Assembly (NCBI RefSeq): GCF_001563475.1
Contig: NZ_LPUT01000029.1
Span: 1-64,000, forward strand
Length of the DNA stretch: 64,000 bases
Origin: Sporosarcina sp. HYO08
Lineage (GTDB): Bacteria > Bacillota > Bacilli > Bacillales_A > Planococcaceae
Direction: 5' to 3'
Made by a program: the position numbers and the translations under genes. Each line of letters begins with the position of its first letter. Positions within the stretch are counted from its first letter, which is position 1. The notes beneath the pieces were generated by a model, which saw only the letters and a list, made by a program, of their open reading frames with translations, searched no databases and was not told the DNA's origin. Shown one piece after another: positions 1 through 9,201 of this stretch.

Positions 1-54
1 GTATTAGGCACGCCGCCAGCGTTCGTCCTGAGCCAGGATCAAACTCTCCATAAT
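1..54 (-). rRNA. 16S rRNA, 5' end only (partial)
   Basis: Read on the minus strand this is the conserved 5' start of bacterial 16S rRNA, containing GAGTTTGATCCTGGCTCAG followed by GACGAACGCTGGCGGCG. Only about the first 54 bases lie in the window and the gene continues leftward out of it. The exact mature 5' end is approximate. The leader upstream (55-238) contains CTTGAAAACTGAACA on the minus strand, a sequence usual in Bacillales rrn leaders and spacers. Confidence 0.95.
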
Positions 55-238
55 AGAAGAAATTGATTTGCTCAATTCTTGCTGACTTTGAATCCGAAGA
101 TTCTTGTTTTGTTTACTTCACCGACGGGGTCGGATCCGTAAACGTATTTGTTAACGTTTTGCTGTTCAGTTTTCAAGGTTCATTTTTTATAATAAAGAGC
201 CAATTCTCTTCTTCCGTTTTCCCGGAAGCGACTTTTAC

Positions 239-267
239 ATCTTACCAAGTTGCCATTTATTCGTCAA
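239..267 (-). promoter_or_regulatory. rrn promoter P2 (proximal)
   Basis: On the minus strand TTGACG (262-267), a 17-base spacer and TAAGAT (239-244) form a sigma-A promoter pointing at the 16S gene, with a leader of roughly 180 bases. The TTGTTGAC context at the -35 is shared with the second promoter 89 bases upstream. Tandem promoters of this kind are normal for Bacillales rrn operons. Confidence 0.75.
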
Positions 268-327
268 CAACTTTTCACAAAATGTTTTTGTCGGTTGTTG
301 TCGCTTTTTCGAAGCGCAACGTTTACT

Positions 328-356
328 ACTATAACATGTCTCACGGAACGAGTCAA
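328..356 (-). promoter_or_regulatory. rrn promoter P1 (distal)
   Basis: On the minus strand TTGACT (351-356), a 17-base spacer and TATAGT (328-333) form a good sigma-A promoter toward the 16S gene. It is the second member of the tandem pair and has the same TTGTTGAC -35 context as the proximal one. Between it and the next gene (357-448) the sequence is A+T-rich with no gene. Confidence 0.75.
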
Positions 357-448
357 CAACACATTTCAAATTTATTTAAGTTTGATTTTAATATTGTTTC
401 TCGCTCTCGAACGACATGTACTAATATACAATACTTACTTGATTAAAA

Positions 449-1351
449 TCAAGTCCTTTTTGAAAATAGTTTTTCCCGCAGCATTTTACCATCGACAACA
501 AATAGCAGAATCCCCGCAATAATAACCATTCCACCTATTATTTGAGAACCCATTAATTTTTCGTGGAATACATAATACGCCAAGATCGCTGCCCCAACCG
601 GCTCGAATAGTACGGCGATTGAAATGACATTTGTACTGACATATTTAATAGCCCAGTTAAATAATGTATGGCCAAGTAAGTTTGGAATAAGCGCAAGTAT
701 GATAAACCAAAACCAATCTGATTGCGGATAAGGTCCAAATGACTCTCCGCTTGCCAAGACATAAAAAAAGAGCGTAATTGTGCTTATTGAATAAACGACA
801 AACGTATATGTAATAAGAGAGAGTCGTTTACGTACATCTTGACCAAATAAAAGATAAGCCGTAATAAGCGCACACGCAATAAGTGCTAAAATATCACCAT
901 ATAATGCCGTTCCGCTTAATTGGAAGTCTCCCCAACTAATAATAACACTTCCGGAAATCGCAATCACACCAGATAAAATTGTTTTAAGCGATAATTTTTC
1001 TTTAAAAAAGAAATACGTTCCGACAAATGCAAAGATTGGCTGCAATGTCACTAGAACTGTTGAACTCGCAACAGACGTGTAATTTAACGACTCAAACCAA
1101 AGGATGAAGTGAAAGGCCAGAAAAATACCAGCGATTGCTGAAAATATCCAATCTTTCTTTCCTAACAGTTTTATCTCACTTCGATATTTGAACCAAAAGA
1201 TCGGCATCATAAGGATGACGGAAAATAACATTCTATAAAAGGCAATGACGCCTGCATCGGCTGTGGCAAGTTTTACAAAGATGGCCGATAAAGCAACTGA
1301 TAGTACCCCTATAATAATGGGGATGTAAGGGTGAATCGACGGTCGTTCCAT
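449..1351 (-). CDS. EamA/DMT-family transporter
   Basis: This is a 300-residue integral membrane protein of the drug/metabolite transporter superfamily. It has about ten hydrophobic segments in two EamA repeats; the second starts near SGTALYGDILALIAC. Family members export metabolites or drugs, and the substrate cannot be read from sequence. I chose the ATG at 1351 because GAAGGAGAT lies about 11 bases upstream; an ATG eight codons earlier (1375) has no ribosome site. It is transcribed toward the rrn operon and is divergent from the MgtC-like gene. Confidence 0.85.
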   Translation of the reverse strand: MERPSIHPYIPIIIGVLSVALSAIFVKLATADAGVIAFYRMLFSVILMMPIFWFKYRSEIKLLGKKDWIFSAIAGIFLAFHFILWFESLNYTSVASSTVLVTLQPIFAFVGTYFFFKEKLSLKTILSGVIAISGSVIISWGDFQLSGTALYGDILALIACALITAYLLFGQDVRKRLSLITYTFVVYSISTITLFFYVLASGESFGPYPQSDWFWFIILALIPNLLGHTLFNWAIKYVSTNVISIAVLFEPVGAAILAYYVFHEKLMGSQIIGGMVIIAGILLFVVDGKMLREKLFSKRT

Positions 1352-1460
1352 TGTTAATATATCTCCTTCAATCATGATTACAACTTTGCCATTTTAGGCA
1401 ATAGGTGTAATTATAACATGAATTAATCCTTATCTTAAAGCACAAAAGGGGGAACTTTGT

Positions 1461-2183
1461 ATGAATTGGATTTTAAGTGAAACACTTTATCCAGAAGTAC
1501 TAATAAAAATTGCAATTGCTTTAATACTAAGCTTAGTCATTGGTGTAGAAAGAGAAATTAAAAAGAAGCCTATTGGATTAAAGACAAGTGCAGTCATCGC
1601 TACTTTTAGCTGTTTGTTAACAATCGTTTCAATTGAAGCTGCTTATCTCGTCCCTTCCCGTCAAGATATCAACGTGACGATGGATCCGCTTCGACTTGCC
1701 GCACAAATTGTGAGCGGAATTGGTTTTCTCGGAGCCGGCGCTATTTTAAGAAGAGATAACGACAACATTACGGGACTGACAACTGCCGCTATGATTTGGG
1801 GCGCAGCAAGTATTGGCATCGCCGTCGGTGCAGGATTTTTCATTGAAGCCATTTTTGCGGTGCTAATGGTCATGTTTGTCATTGAAGTCATTGCGCCTTT
1901 CCTTGGTAAATTCGGTCCGAAAAGATTGCGTACGAAAGAAGCGGCTTTCGTGGTTGTGCTATCGGATAAGTCGAAAATTGACGAACTTATTACTTTCTTA
2001 AAAAAAGAAGGCATGATGATTGATAACCTTCGTATCCGCCAAATTTATACAGATGAAAGACACATTCATCATGAATTAGATTTTAGGCTATCAGCATTAA
2101 CAAAAAAACCGACATCTAAATTGTACATTGATCTATCCACTCTTCCTTATGTAGAATCCGTAGAGATTGAAATTTTTACGTAA
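1461..2183 (+). CDS. MgtC/SapB family membrane protein
   Basis: The 240-residue product has the MgtC/SapB signature: an N-terminal membrane domain (about residues 8-145) with LIGVEREI-type and GIGFLGAGAILR motifs followed by GLTTAAMIWGAASIGIAVGAG, then a soluble C-terminal domain of about 90 residues. Relatives are linked to magnesium limitation and modulation of membrane ATPase activity in pathogens; many Bacillales homologues have no assigned role. AAGGGGGAA precedes the ATG at a good distance. It stands alone, divergent from the DMT transporter. Confidence 0.85.
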   Translation: MNWILSETLYPEVLIKIAIALILSLVIGVEREIKKKPIGLKTSAVIATFSCLLTIVSIEAAYLVPSRQDINVTMDPLRLAAQIVSGIGFLGAGAILRRDNDNITGLTTAAMIWGAASIGIAVGAGFFIEAIFAVLMVMFVIEVIAPFLGKFGPKRLRTKEAAFVVVLSDKSKIDELITFLKKEGMMIDNLRIRQIYTDERHIHHELDFRLSALTKKPTSKLYIDLSTLPYVESVEIEIFT

Positions 2184-2318
2184 TTCGTCATAATCCCTCC
2201 TTCAATATGATAGGTCGCATGAAAAGTGGGTATAGATAAGAAGGTATCCAAACTGGCAACCTAACGATGAGCAAATCACAACATGTCTAAACGGACTGGA
2301 ACAAAACGGAGGGATCGT

Positions 2319-3293
2319 ATGGGAGCATTTTTCAAATTACTAAAGAATGGCAATCGACCGGCTTTACTTGCCGCGGTTGTGAACACGATCATCGGCGTAC
2401 TAAAAGCAGTTGCTTTTTTCATAACAGGCAATGTAGCAATGTTTGCAGAAATGCTGCATTCGTTTGGTGATGCGGCTAACCAACTTTTTGTTTTCATCGG
2501 TTCCGCTTTATCCAAACGCGCACCAACGCCAAGATTTCCAAATGGATTTGGCCGAGTGGTGAACCTAGTCTGTTTGGGCGCAGTCATTATCATTGCAATT
2601 ATGGCTTACGAAGCGGTGAAAGAAGGTTGGCACCATGTCCTACATCCAGTTGAATCCCAAGGGTTTTGGATTAACTTTTCGGTATTAGCCATTGGGCTTG
2701 TATTAGAATTTTTCGTTTTTTATAAGGCTGGAAAAGAGGTACTCGTTGAAGGAAACATTCAAAGTAAAGGCTTTCTCGCACCAGTTACATCGAGTTTCCT
2801 CCATTTAAATCGTGCAAAGCCTGCTACCAAGCTTGTCTTTTTGGAAGATTTAATTGCCACTTCTGGGGGAGCGCTCGCATTGATCGCCATTACCCTTGCA
2901 CATTTCTTCGGGGTATTATCGGCGGAAGGGATTGCTTCTATACTCATTGGTCTTATGATGTTTTACGTTGTCGGAAGGGTGTTTTTAGAAAATGCGCGTG
3001 GAGCGATTGGTGAAACGGATGAAGAAATGCTGAATCATATTGCCAAGCTCGTTAAAAAAGATCCCGACATTAAAGATTTACAGCGAGTAGAAGTAATCAA
3101 AGAAGGCGAGTTTTTACATGTAGAAGTGGTTGCAGAAGTAGATGCAACGCATACCGTTTCCTATGTGGACGCTATTCGCGATCGATTGATGAACACGATC
3201 CTACAACAAAAAGGCGTTCGAGACGTCATGATTGCATTCGACCAAGATGATGGCGTGATCAATTGGAAAGAATCTCGTTCTGATAAAATGTAA
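2319..3293 (+). CDS. Cation diffusion facilitator (CDF) family transporter
   Basis: This 324-residue metal efflux protein of the CDF family has an N-terminal membrane domain and a C-terminal cytoplasmic dimerisation domain (about residues 220-310, with IKEGEFLHVEVVAEVD). The metal-site helix reads AEMLHSFGD, an E/H/D variant of the usual D/H/D set, and a second acidic helix reads LEDLIATSGG. The metal (Zn, Mn, Fe or Co) cannot be assigned. The start at 2319 is preferred because GGAGGG lies just upstream; an in-frame ATG at 2283 lacks a site. A bidirectional hairpin terminator follows. Confidence 0.85.
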   Translation: MGAFFKLLKNGNRPALLAAVVNTIIGVLKAVAFFITGNVAMFAEMLHSFGDAANQLFVFIGSALSKRAPTPRFPNGFGRVVNLVCLGAVIIIAIMAYEAVKEGWHHVLHPVESQGFWINFSVLAIGLVLEFFVFYKAGKEVLVEGNIQSKGFLAPVTSSFLHLNRAKPATKLVFLEDLIATSGGALALIAITLAHFFGVLSAEGIASILIGLMMFYVVGRVFLENARGAIGETDEEMLNHIAKLVKKDPDIKDLQRVEVIKEGEFLHVEVVAEVDATHTVSYVDAIRDRLMNTILQQKGVRDVMIAFDQDDGVINWKESRSDKM

Positions 3294-3296
3294 AAA

Positions 3297-3330
3297 AATG
3301 ACGCGACGTTTATAGAACGTTCGCGTCATT
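3297..3330. terminator. Bidirectional terminator between CDF gene and alcohol dehydrogenase
   Basis: AATGACGCGA (3297-3306) pairs with TCGCGTCATT (3321-3330), with CCCCTTTT on the plus-strand side and an A-run on the other. The two flanking genes converge here. Confidence 0.8.
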
Positions 3331-3336
3331 CCCCTT

Positions 3337-4500
3337 TTATAGTGAAGCTTTTAAAATGGCTAGCACGTCTTCACGTTCTAACTTTACAAACTTGCCCAGT
3401 GGGCCGTTTGCCATTGCTTTATCCGCCATCAGTTCTAATTTAGCATCATCGATTTGATAATCCGCTAACGTTTGCGGTGCACCGATCGATGTCCAAAATG
3501 CACTCAGACGATCAATGCCTTCATATGCCACTTCTTCATCTGTTTTACCAGCAGGATCTACGCCAAAGACATTTACTGCCATTTTTGCAAATCGGGCTGG
3601 ATTCACATGGACATTATGACGCATCCAATTTGGGAATAAAATGGCTAGACCACCTGCATGCGGAATGTCGTAAACAGCGGATACCGCATGTTCAATGTCA
3701 TGGGACGCCCAGTCTCCTTGATAACCGAGACGAAGGAAATTATTTAAGCCGATTGTGCCAGCAAGTAAAATCGTTTCCCGCAAATCGTAATTTTCCAAGT
3801 CATCCACAAGTTTTGCGCCGTTGTCTATAATTGCCCGCAGGACCCCTTCGCACATTTCATCTTGTACAGGTGTATTGGTTGCTTCATTGTAGTACTGTTC
3901 GAAAATATGCGACATCATATCGACAATGCCATACACCGTTTGATCCCTCGGCACGGAAATTGTATAGGTCGGGTCCAGAATGGAGAACTTTGGAAAGTTA
4001 AACGGTCCGCCCCATCCATACTTTTCTTGCGTTTCTTCGTTCGTAATAACAGATCCTGCATTCATTTCCGAACCTGTTGCAGCAAGTGTTAAAATCGTTC
4101 CGAATGGCAGTGCGTCTTGAGGTTTTGCTTTTTGAATGACAAAGTCCCATGGGTCTCCGTCGTACTTCGCCGCAGATGCGATGAGTTTTGTACAGTCAAT
4201 GACAGAACCACCGCCGACTGCTAGAACGACATCGATGTCGTGCGCTTTACAAATCTCCGCTCCTTTTCGAGCAGTAGATACACGTGGATTTGGTTCCACA
4301 CCCGCAAGCTCATGGATTTCCATATTCGCTTCTTTTAAAAGGGACATGACTTCATCGTAAAGACCGTTCCGCTTAATACTTCCTCCGCCATACACAACAA
4401 GCACTTTTTTTCCATATTGAGAAAGCTCGTTTGTTAACTGACTAATTTGACCTTTCCCGAATATTAATTTAACAGGGTTATAAAATTCAAAATTATTCAT
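3337..4500 (-). CDS. yugJ: Iron-containing alcohol dehydrogenase (butanol dehydrogenase, YugJ/BdhA type)
   Basis: The 387-residue protein is a group III metal-dependent alcohol dehydrogenase, oxidising or reducing C4-type alcohols and aldehydes with NAD(P)H. The N-terminal nucleotide domain contains [12 protein letters not shown] and [29 protein letters not shown] is typical of the family. The C-terminal helical domain holds the metal ligands in DMMSHIFEQ and [21 protein letters not shown] precedes the ATG. Position next to a yuzA-like gene matches the B. subtilis yugJ-yuzA order. Physiological substrate is inferred only from family. Confidence 0.88.
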   Translation of the reverse strand: MNNFEFYNPVKLIFGKGQISQLTNELSQYGKKVLVVYGGGSIKRNGLYDEVMSLLKEANMEIHELAGVEPNPRVSTARKGAEICKAHDIDVVLAVGGGSVIDCTKLIASAAKYDGDPWDFVIQKAKPQDALPFGTILTLAATGSEMNAGSVITNEETQEKYGWGGPFNFPKFSILDPTYTISVPRDQTVYGIVDMMSHIFEQYYNEATNTPVQDEMCEGVLRAIIDNGAKLVDDLENYDLRETILLAGTIGLNNFLRLGYQGDWASHDIEHAVSAVYDIPHAGGLAILFPNWMRHNVHVNPARFAKMAVNVFGVDPAGKTDEEVAYEGIDRLSAFWTSIGAPQTLADYQIDDAKLELMADKAMANGPLGKFVKLEREDVLAILKASL

Positions 4501-4612
4501 GCCAATCCTCCTTGTCTTTTATCATTATCCAGAACTGAATCGGATTTTGCAAAGCTAATGTCGTATGAAATGAATCCAACAGGGAATAGTAAAAGTAGGA
4601 GGTGTTCCCCGG

Positions 4613-4855
4613 ATGAATAAAATTCATAAATTAGCCTTGGCCATTACAATTATCGGTGCGCTCAATTGGGGAGTCGCCGGAATCTTTCGCTTTGATGTCG
4701 TTGCACAGATGGCGGGCGGTTCGATGGAATCGTTAGCAAGGTTCATTTATTTACTTATTGGGATTTCAGGACTTTTCAGCTTAGGGCTGTTATTTGATCA
4801 ATGGCGAAATCCGGAAGTGCGGAGAGAGCCTAAACCGATTCCTGAGGATTATTAA
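4613..4855 (+). CDS. yuzA: DUF378 family small membrane protein (YuzA)
   Basis: An 80-residue protein with two hydrophobic segments and the DUF378 pattern: ALAITIIGALNWGVAG near the start and LARFIYLLIGISGLFSLGLLF in the middle, ending in a short charged tail. The function is unknown. AGGAGGTGTTCCCCGG precedes the ATG. It is divergent from the alcohol dehydrogenase, as yuzA is near yugJ in B. subtilis. A strong hairpin follows directly. Confidence 0.85.
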   Translation: MNKIHKLALAITIIGALNWGVAGIFRFDVVAQMAGGSMESLARFIYLLIGISGLFSLGLLFDQWRNPEVRREPKPIPEDY

Positions 4856-4884
4856 AAGGCATTTCCTAAGTGGAAATGCCTTTT
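4854..4884. terminator. Bidirectional terminator after yuzA
   Basis: AAAAGGCATTTCC and GGAAATGCCTTTT pair around a five-base loop, with T-runs on either strand. The convergent yuzA and rocG genes end here. Confidence 0.85.
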
Positions 4885-4896
4885 AATCTACTTCTA

Positions 4897-6141
4897 TTAT
4901 GCCCATCCACGGAAACGGGATGCTTCCGCAGTTTTACGGACCCCGATCATATACGCAGCTAGGCGCATATCGATGTTACGTGTTTTGGCCACGTTGTAAA
5001 CATTTTCGAATGCCTCAACCATTTTGGCAGTCATTTTCTCACGAACTTCTTCTTCAGACCAGTAGTAGCCCATGTTGTTTTGAACCCACTCGAAGTAAGA
5101 AACCGTGACGCCGCCCGCACTTGCCAACACATCCGGTACAAGCAAAATGCCACGATCTGTTAGGATACGTGTTCCTTCTGCAGTTGTCGGACCGTTTGCC
5201 GCCTCGACGACAATTTTCGCTTTAATATCATGTGCATTCTCTGCTGTAATTTGGTTTGCAATAGCAGCAGGCACTAGAATATCACAGTCAAGCTCCAAAA
5301 GCTCTTTGTTCGAAATTGTATTTTCAAATAAAGTCGTTACTGTTCCGAAGCTGTCTCGTCTATCTAATAGATAGTCAATGTCTAGACCCTCTGGATCATG
5401 CAAAGCACCATAAGCGTCAGAAATGCCGATCACTTTTGCCCCTGCATCGTGAAGGAATTTAGATAGGAAGCTTCCCGCATTCCCAAATCCTTGGATAACG
5501 ATACGTGCACCTTTCATATCAATACCGCGACGTTTTGCCGCTTCTTCGATAATGATCGTTACACCCTCTGCTGTCGCACGGTCTCTTCCTTGGGAACCGC
5601 CTAGTACAATTGGTTTCCCTGTAATGAAACCTGGAGAGTTAAACTCATCAATTTTACTGTACTCATCCATCATCCAAGCCATAATTTGCGCATTTGTGAA
5701 AACGTCTGGCGCTGGGATATCTTTTGCAGGTCCCATAATTTGGCTGAGCGCGCGTACATAACCGCGGCTTAGACGCTCGAGTTCACCCATTGACATTTCA
5801 CGCGGGTCACAAATAATTGCTCCTTTTCCTCCGCCATACGGAAGGTCAACAATTCCAGCTTTCAATGTCATCCACATGGAAAGGGCTTTTACTTCCTCAA
5901 ATGTTACTTCCGGGTGGAATCGAACGCCGCCTTTTGTCGGCCCAACAGCATCACTATGCTGTCCGCGGAAGCCCGTGAATACTTTTACTTTACCGTCATC
6001 CATACGGATCGGAATCCGTACTTCAACCATACGTAGGGGTTCTTTTAATAGTTCGTACATTCCTTCATCATAGCCTAATTTGTCAAGTGCTTCTTTAATG
6101 ACATCTTGTGTAGACGTAAACAGATTCAGGTTTTCAGTCAT
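4897..6141 (-). CDS. rocG: NAD-specific glutamate dehydrogenase (RocG type)
   Basis: The 414-residue enzyme deaminates glutamate to 2-oxoglutarate, the last step of arginine, ornithine and proline use. Seen: the substrate-domain motif DLPYGGGKGAIICDP with the catalytic lysine, GPTKGGVRFHP, the APDVFTNAQIMAWMMDEY stretch, the Rossmann motif GFGNAGSFLSKF, and the C-terminal ASRFRGW tail of the Bacillus RocG/GudB enzymes. The start at 6141 gives MTENLNLF, aligning with family N-termini, and is preceded by AGAGGCG; an ATG 16 codons earlier adds non-homologous residues. It is the last gene of the rocA-rocD-rocG series. Confidence 0.93.
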   Translation of the reverse strand: MTENLNLFTSTQDVIKEALDKLGYDEGMYELLKEPLRMVEVRIPIRMDDGKVKVFTGFRGQHSDAVGPTKGGVRFHPEVTFEEVKALSMWMTLKAGIVDLPYGGGKGAIICDPREMSMGELERLSRGYVRALSQIMGPAKDIPAPDVFTNAQIMAWMMDEYSKIDEFNSPGFITGKPIVLGGSQGRDRATAEGVTIIIEEAAKRRGIDMKGARIVIQGFGNAGSFLSKFLHDAGAKVIGISDAYGALHDPEGLDIDYLLDRRDSFGTVTTLFENTISNKELLELDCDILVPAAIANQITAENAHDIKAKIVVEAANGPTTAEGTRILTDRGILLVPDVLASAGGVTVSYFEWVQNNMGYYWSEEEVREKMTAKMVEAFENVYNVAKTRNIDMRLAAYMIGVRKTAEASRFRGWA

Positions 6142-6227
6142 TGTTATGGTTCGCCTCTTTGATTCATAATGTATTTCTTCGTCACACATTGTACCACATT
6201 CTCCAACTTTTTTGGATAGTAAATAGA

Positions 6228-7427
6228 TTATTTAGCAAAAACCTGTTGGATTTTTTCAATCGCCCAGTCTAATTCCTCTTTTTCAATGATGAGCGGTGGT
6301 GCAAATCGAATGACGGTGTCATGTGTTTCTTTACATAACAGTCCAAGCTCTTTTAACTGTTCGCAATAAGGGCGGGCAGCTTCTGTCAATTCCACGCCGA
6401 TAAACAATCCGCGTCCGCGTACTTCTTTAATAGAAGGGTGGTCAATTTTTTCCAGTTGTTCTTTGAAGTAATTACCCAGTTCAATAGAACGCTCCGCAAG
6501 TTTTTCTTCTTCGAGCACTTCAAGCGATGCAAGGGATACTGCACATGCCATTGGGTTTCCACCAAAAGTTGAGCCGTGGGATCCCGGGTTAAATACACCC
6601 AGCACATCTTTGTTTGCAACGACACAAGATATTGGGAAAACGCCGCCGCCTAGTGCTTTACCAAGAATGTACATATCCGGAACGAAGCCTTCCCACTCTG
6701 TTGCGAACATTTTTCCTGTTCGGCAAAGACCTGCCTGGATTTCATCTGCGATGAATAAAACATTGTGTTTTTTGCACAGCTCATACGCAGCTTTCATAAA
6801 TCCTGCCGGTGGGATGATAATCCCTGCCTCACCTTGGATCGGCTCGATTAAAAACGCCGCCGTATTCGGTGTAATCGCCGCTTCAAGTGCCTTGATATCA
6901 CCGTAAGGCACTAATTGAATGCCTGGCAGCATTGGACCGAAACCGCGTTTATATTCTTCCTCAGACGATAAAGATACGGCTGTCATCGTACGGCCATGGA
7001 AGTTTCCTTCACAAGCAATAATTTCCGCTTGACCATCTGCAACCCCTTTTACATCGTAGGCCCAGCGACGTGCTGCTTTAATAGCCGTCTCAACAGCTTC
7101 TGCACCTGTGTTCATTGGCAATGCCATTTCTTTACCGGACAGCTGACAAATTTTCTCATACCACGGGCCCAACTGATCGTTGTGGAATGCACGTGACGTC
7201 AATGTTACTTTGTCAGCCTGATCTTTCAATGCTTGAATGATTTTCGGATGACGATGGCCTTGGTTCACTGCTGAATACGCAGATAGCATATCCATGTACT
7301 GATTACCTTCTGGGTTTTTCACCCATACCCCTTCAGCTTCTGAAATAACGATTGGCAGTGGATGATAGTTGTTTGCACCAAATTGTTCTGTTTGTGCAAT
7401 GACGTTTGCGGATACTGAAATTGACAT
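6228..7427 (-). CDS. rocD: Ornithine aminotransferase
   Basis: The 399-residue PLP enzyme transfers the delta-amino group of ornithine to 2-oxoglutarate, yielding glutamate semialdehyde. Seen: N-terminal [20 protein letters not shown], the [17 protein letters not shown] motif, [14 protein letters not shown] with the aspartate that contacts PLP, and [13 protein letters not shown] with the Schiff-base lysine, followed by [12 protein letters not shown] run of G+A bases (GGGAGGGAA) precedes the ATG. It lies between rocA upstream and rocG downstream on the same strand; a hairpin-forming repeat separates it from rocA, so it may also have its own promoter. Confidence 0.95.
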   Translation of the reverse strand: MSISVSANVIAQTEQFGANNYHPLPIVISEAEGVWVKNPEGNQYMDMLSAYSAVNQGHRHPKIIQALKDQADKVTLTSRAFHNDQLGPWYEKICQLSGKEMALPMNTGAEAVETAIKAARRWAYDVKGVADGQAEIIACEGNFHGRTMTAVSLSSEEEYKRGFGPMLPGIQLVPYGDIKALEAAITPNTAAFLIEPIQGEAGIIIPPAGFMKAAYELCKKHNVLFIADEIQAGLCRTGKMFATEWEGFVPDMYILGKALGGGVFPISCVVANKDVLGVFNPGSHGSTFGGNPMACAVSLASLEVLEEEKLAERSIELGNYFKEQLEKIDHPSIKEVRGRGLFIGVELTEAARPYCEQLKELGLLCKETHDTVIRFAPPLIIEKEELDWAIEKIQQVFAK

Positions 7428-7455
7428 ACGATTCCCTCCCCTAATTATGTATGAA

Positions 7456-7495
7456 GGCTGTCTGAAAACGAAGAGCTAGGCACTTCCAGACAGCC
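7456..7495. repeat. Short palindromic element (repeat A), terminator-like
   Basis: GGCTGTCTG (7456-7464) pairs with CAGACAGCC (7487-7495); between them is the core CGAAGAGCTAGGCACTTC. The core is nearly repeated at 14715-14733 and partly in the long elements near 24150 and 63790. It lies 17 bases after the rocA stop. T-rich sequence follows on the plus strand, so terminator or attenuator activity between rocA and rocD is possible. Confidence 0.65.
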
Positions 7496-7512
7496 CTTTC
7501 TTGTTCCTTCAA

Positions 7513-9057
7513 TTAGAACATTTCTGAAGTTGTTTTCCCTTGCATGTGTAGTTGTAGGTAGTCCGGACCGCCCGCTTTTGAGTCAGTACCTGACATGTTA
7601 AATCCGCCGAATGGCTGGTATCCAACAATTGCACCTGTGCAAGTACGGTTGAAGTAAAGGTTTCCAACATGGAAGTCTTCACGTGCTTGCTCAATGTGGA
7701 AGCGATTATTTGTAATGACAGCACCTGTTAGACCGTAGTCTGTGTTGTTTGCAATTTCAATCGCTTCTGTAAAACTTTTCGCTTTTGTTAAACCAACAAC
7801 TGGTCCAAAGATTTCTTCTTGCATCACACGCGCGTCTGGTGCCAGATCCGCAATGACTGTTGGTGCAACGAAGTAACCTTTCGAGTCATCTCCAATACCA
7901 CCTGCAATAATGCGTCCTTCTTCTTTTCCAATTTCGATGTAGCTCATAATTTTGTCGTATGAAGCTTGATCGATTACTGGTCCAGTGAAGTTGCTTCGGT
8001 CAGCTGGATCTCCGTAAGTGATTTCTTTTGTGAGTTTTTCAACACGTGCTAGCACTTCATCATAGACATCTTCTAGGATGACTGCGCGTGAACAAGCCGA
8101 ACATTTTTGACCACTGAATCCGAATGCAGATTTAACAATCGATTCTGCTGCGAGATCTAGGTCTGCTTCGCTGTCTACGACGATTGTATCTTTACCGCCC
8201 ATTTCAGCGATTACGCGTTTTAGCCAAATTTGTCCTTCGTTCACAACAGCTGCACGCTCGTAAATGCGTGTTCCGACTTCACGTGAACCTGTGAAAGAAA
8301 TGAAACGTGTTCTTGGGTGATCGACGAGGTAGTCGCCCACTTCTGCGCCAGATCCTGGGATGAAGTTGACAACACCTGCAGGCATGCCTGCTTCTTCAAG
8401 CACTTCAATAAATTTGTATGCAACAACCGGTGTTGTAGAAGCCGGTTTTAGAAGCACTGTATTTCCTGTCACAAGTGCTGCAGCTGTTGTACCTGCCATG
8501 ATCGCGAATGCGAAGTTCCACGGGGAAATGACAACACCTACACCAAGTGGAATATAGTTAAAACGGTTGAACTCGCCTGGACGGCTCTCAACAGGAATAC
8601 CCTCTTTCAATTCCAGCATTTGACGTGCGTAGTACTCTAGGAAGTCAATTGCTTCTGCCGTATCTGCATCTGCTTCATGCCAAGGCTTGCCCGCTTCTTT
8701 TGTAAGAAGTGCCGAGAATTCGTGTTTGCGGCGACGTATGATCGCAGCAGCTTTGAATAGAACATCTGCACGGAATTCAGGTTTTACTTTTCTCCAAGTA
8801 TTAAACGTTTCATCCGCAACGTTCATCGCTTTTTCAGCAAGATCTCTGCTTGCTTTTGAAACAGCACCGATCACTTCTTCTTTGTTCGCTGGGTTTGAAG
8901 AAACTAATTTTTCTTCAGTCATTACACGCTCTCCGCCAATAATTAACGGGTAATCTTGGCCAAGATATCCTTCAACCGTTTTCATACCTGCTAAAAAAGC
9001 TTGTCGGTTTTCTTCTACCGAAAAATCAGTAAATGGTTCGTGTTTGTATGGAATCAT
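7513..9057 (-). CDS. rocA: 1-pyrroline-5-carboxylate dehydrogenase (RocA)
   Basis: The 514-residue aldehyde dehydrogenase oxidises P5C/glutamate semialdehyde to glutamate. Seen: [20 protein letters not shown] of the NAD site, [13 protein letters not shown], the general-base motif AEMGGKD, the catalytic cysteine in [12 protein letters not shown], and a C-terminal [18 protein letters not shown]. The start at 9057 (MIPYKHEPF) matches the family and has GGAGGAAAT before it; the open frame extends 25 codons further without a site. It is divergent from the RocR-like regulator, and two inverted repeats lie between them. Confidence 0.94.
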   Translation of the reverse strand: MIPYKHEPFTDFSVEENRQAFLAGMKTVEGYLGQDYPLIIGGERVMTEEKLVSSNPANKEEVIGAVSKASRDLAEKAMNVADETFNTWRKVKPEFRADVLFKAAAIIRRRKHEFSALLTKEAGKPWHEADADTAEAIDFLEYYARQMLELKEGIPVESRPGEFNRFNYIPLGVGVVISPWNFAFAIMAGTTAAALVTGNTVLLKPASTTPVVAYKFIEVLEEAGMPAGVVNFIPGSGAEVGDYLVDHPRTRFISFTGSREVGTRIYERAAVVNEGQIWLKRVIAEMGGKDTIVVDSEADLDLAAESIVKSAFGFSGQKCSACSRAVILEDVYDEVLARVEKLTKEITYGDPADRSNFTGPVIDQASYDKIMSYIEIGKEEGRIIAGGIGDDSKGYFVAPTVIADLAPDARVMQEEIFGPVVGLTKAKSFTEAIEIANNTDYGLTGAVITNNRFHIEQAREDFHVGNLYFNRTCTGAIVGYQPFGGFNMSGTDSKAGGPDYLQLHMQGKTTSEMF

Positions 9058-9082
9058 TCCATTTCCTCCTCTAACTATTGAA

Positions 9083-9101
9083 ACGCAAAAAATATTTGCA
9101 T
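9083..9101. promoter_or_regulatory. Inverted repeat 2 upstream of rocA (putative activator site)
   Basis: ACGCAAAAAATATTTGCAT on the plus strand is a 6-7-6 inverted repeat: ACGCAA and TTGCAT around seven A/T bases. Its centre is 26 bases from the rocA start and 44 bases from the centre of a second copy. Family knowledge: RocR of B. subtilis binds tandem palindromic activating sequences. Assignment here is inference. Confidence 0.55.
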
Positions 9102-9126
9102 TACAGAATTGATTACATCTATAATA

Positions 9127-9145
9127 ATGCAAAAGATTGTTGCAT
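9127..9145. promoter_or_regulatory. Inverted repeat 1 between rocA and its regulator (putative activator site)
   Basis: ATGCAAAAGATTGTTGCAT is a perfect 6-7-6 inverted repeat (ATGCAA and TTGCAT). With the copy at 9083-9101 it forms a tandem pair spaced about four DNA turns apart in the 144-base divergent gap. No -24/-12 sigma-54 promoter with correct GG-N10-GC spacing was found in the gap. Confidence 0.6.
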
Positions 9146-9201
9146 ATTTCAAGTCCGAATTCACAATTCTTTCAAAAAAATGTGCGGATGGTGGTTTATA
9201 A

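Noticed and set aside
63-522. Open frames across the rrn leader on the plus strand
   Set aside because: They run antisense to the rrn promoters and leader, with no ribosome site or protein-like pattern.
9058-9201. Sigma-54 (-24/-12) promoter for rocA
   Set aside because: GGACTTGAAATATGC has eleven bases between GG and GC instead of ten and lacks the rest of the consensus; the regulator also lacks GAFTGA.
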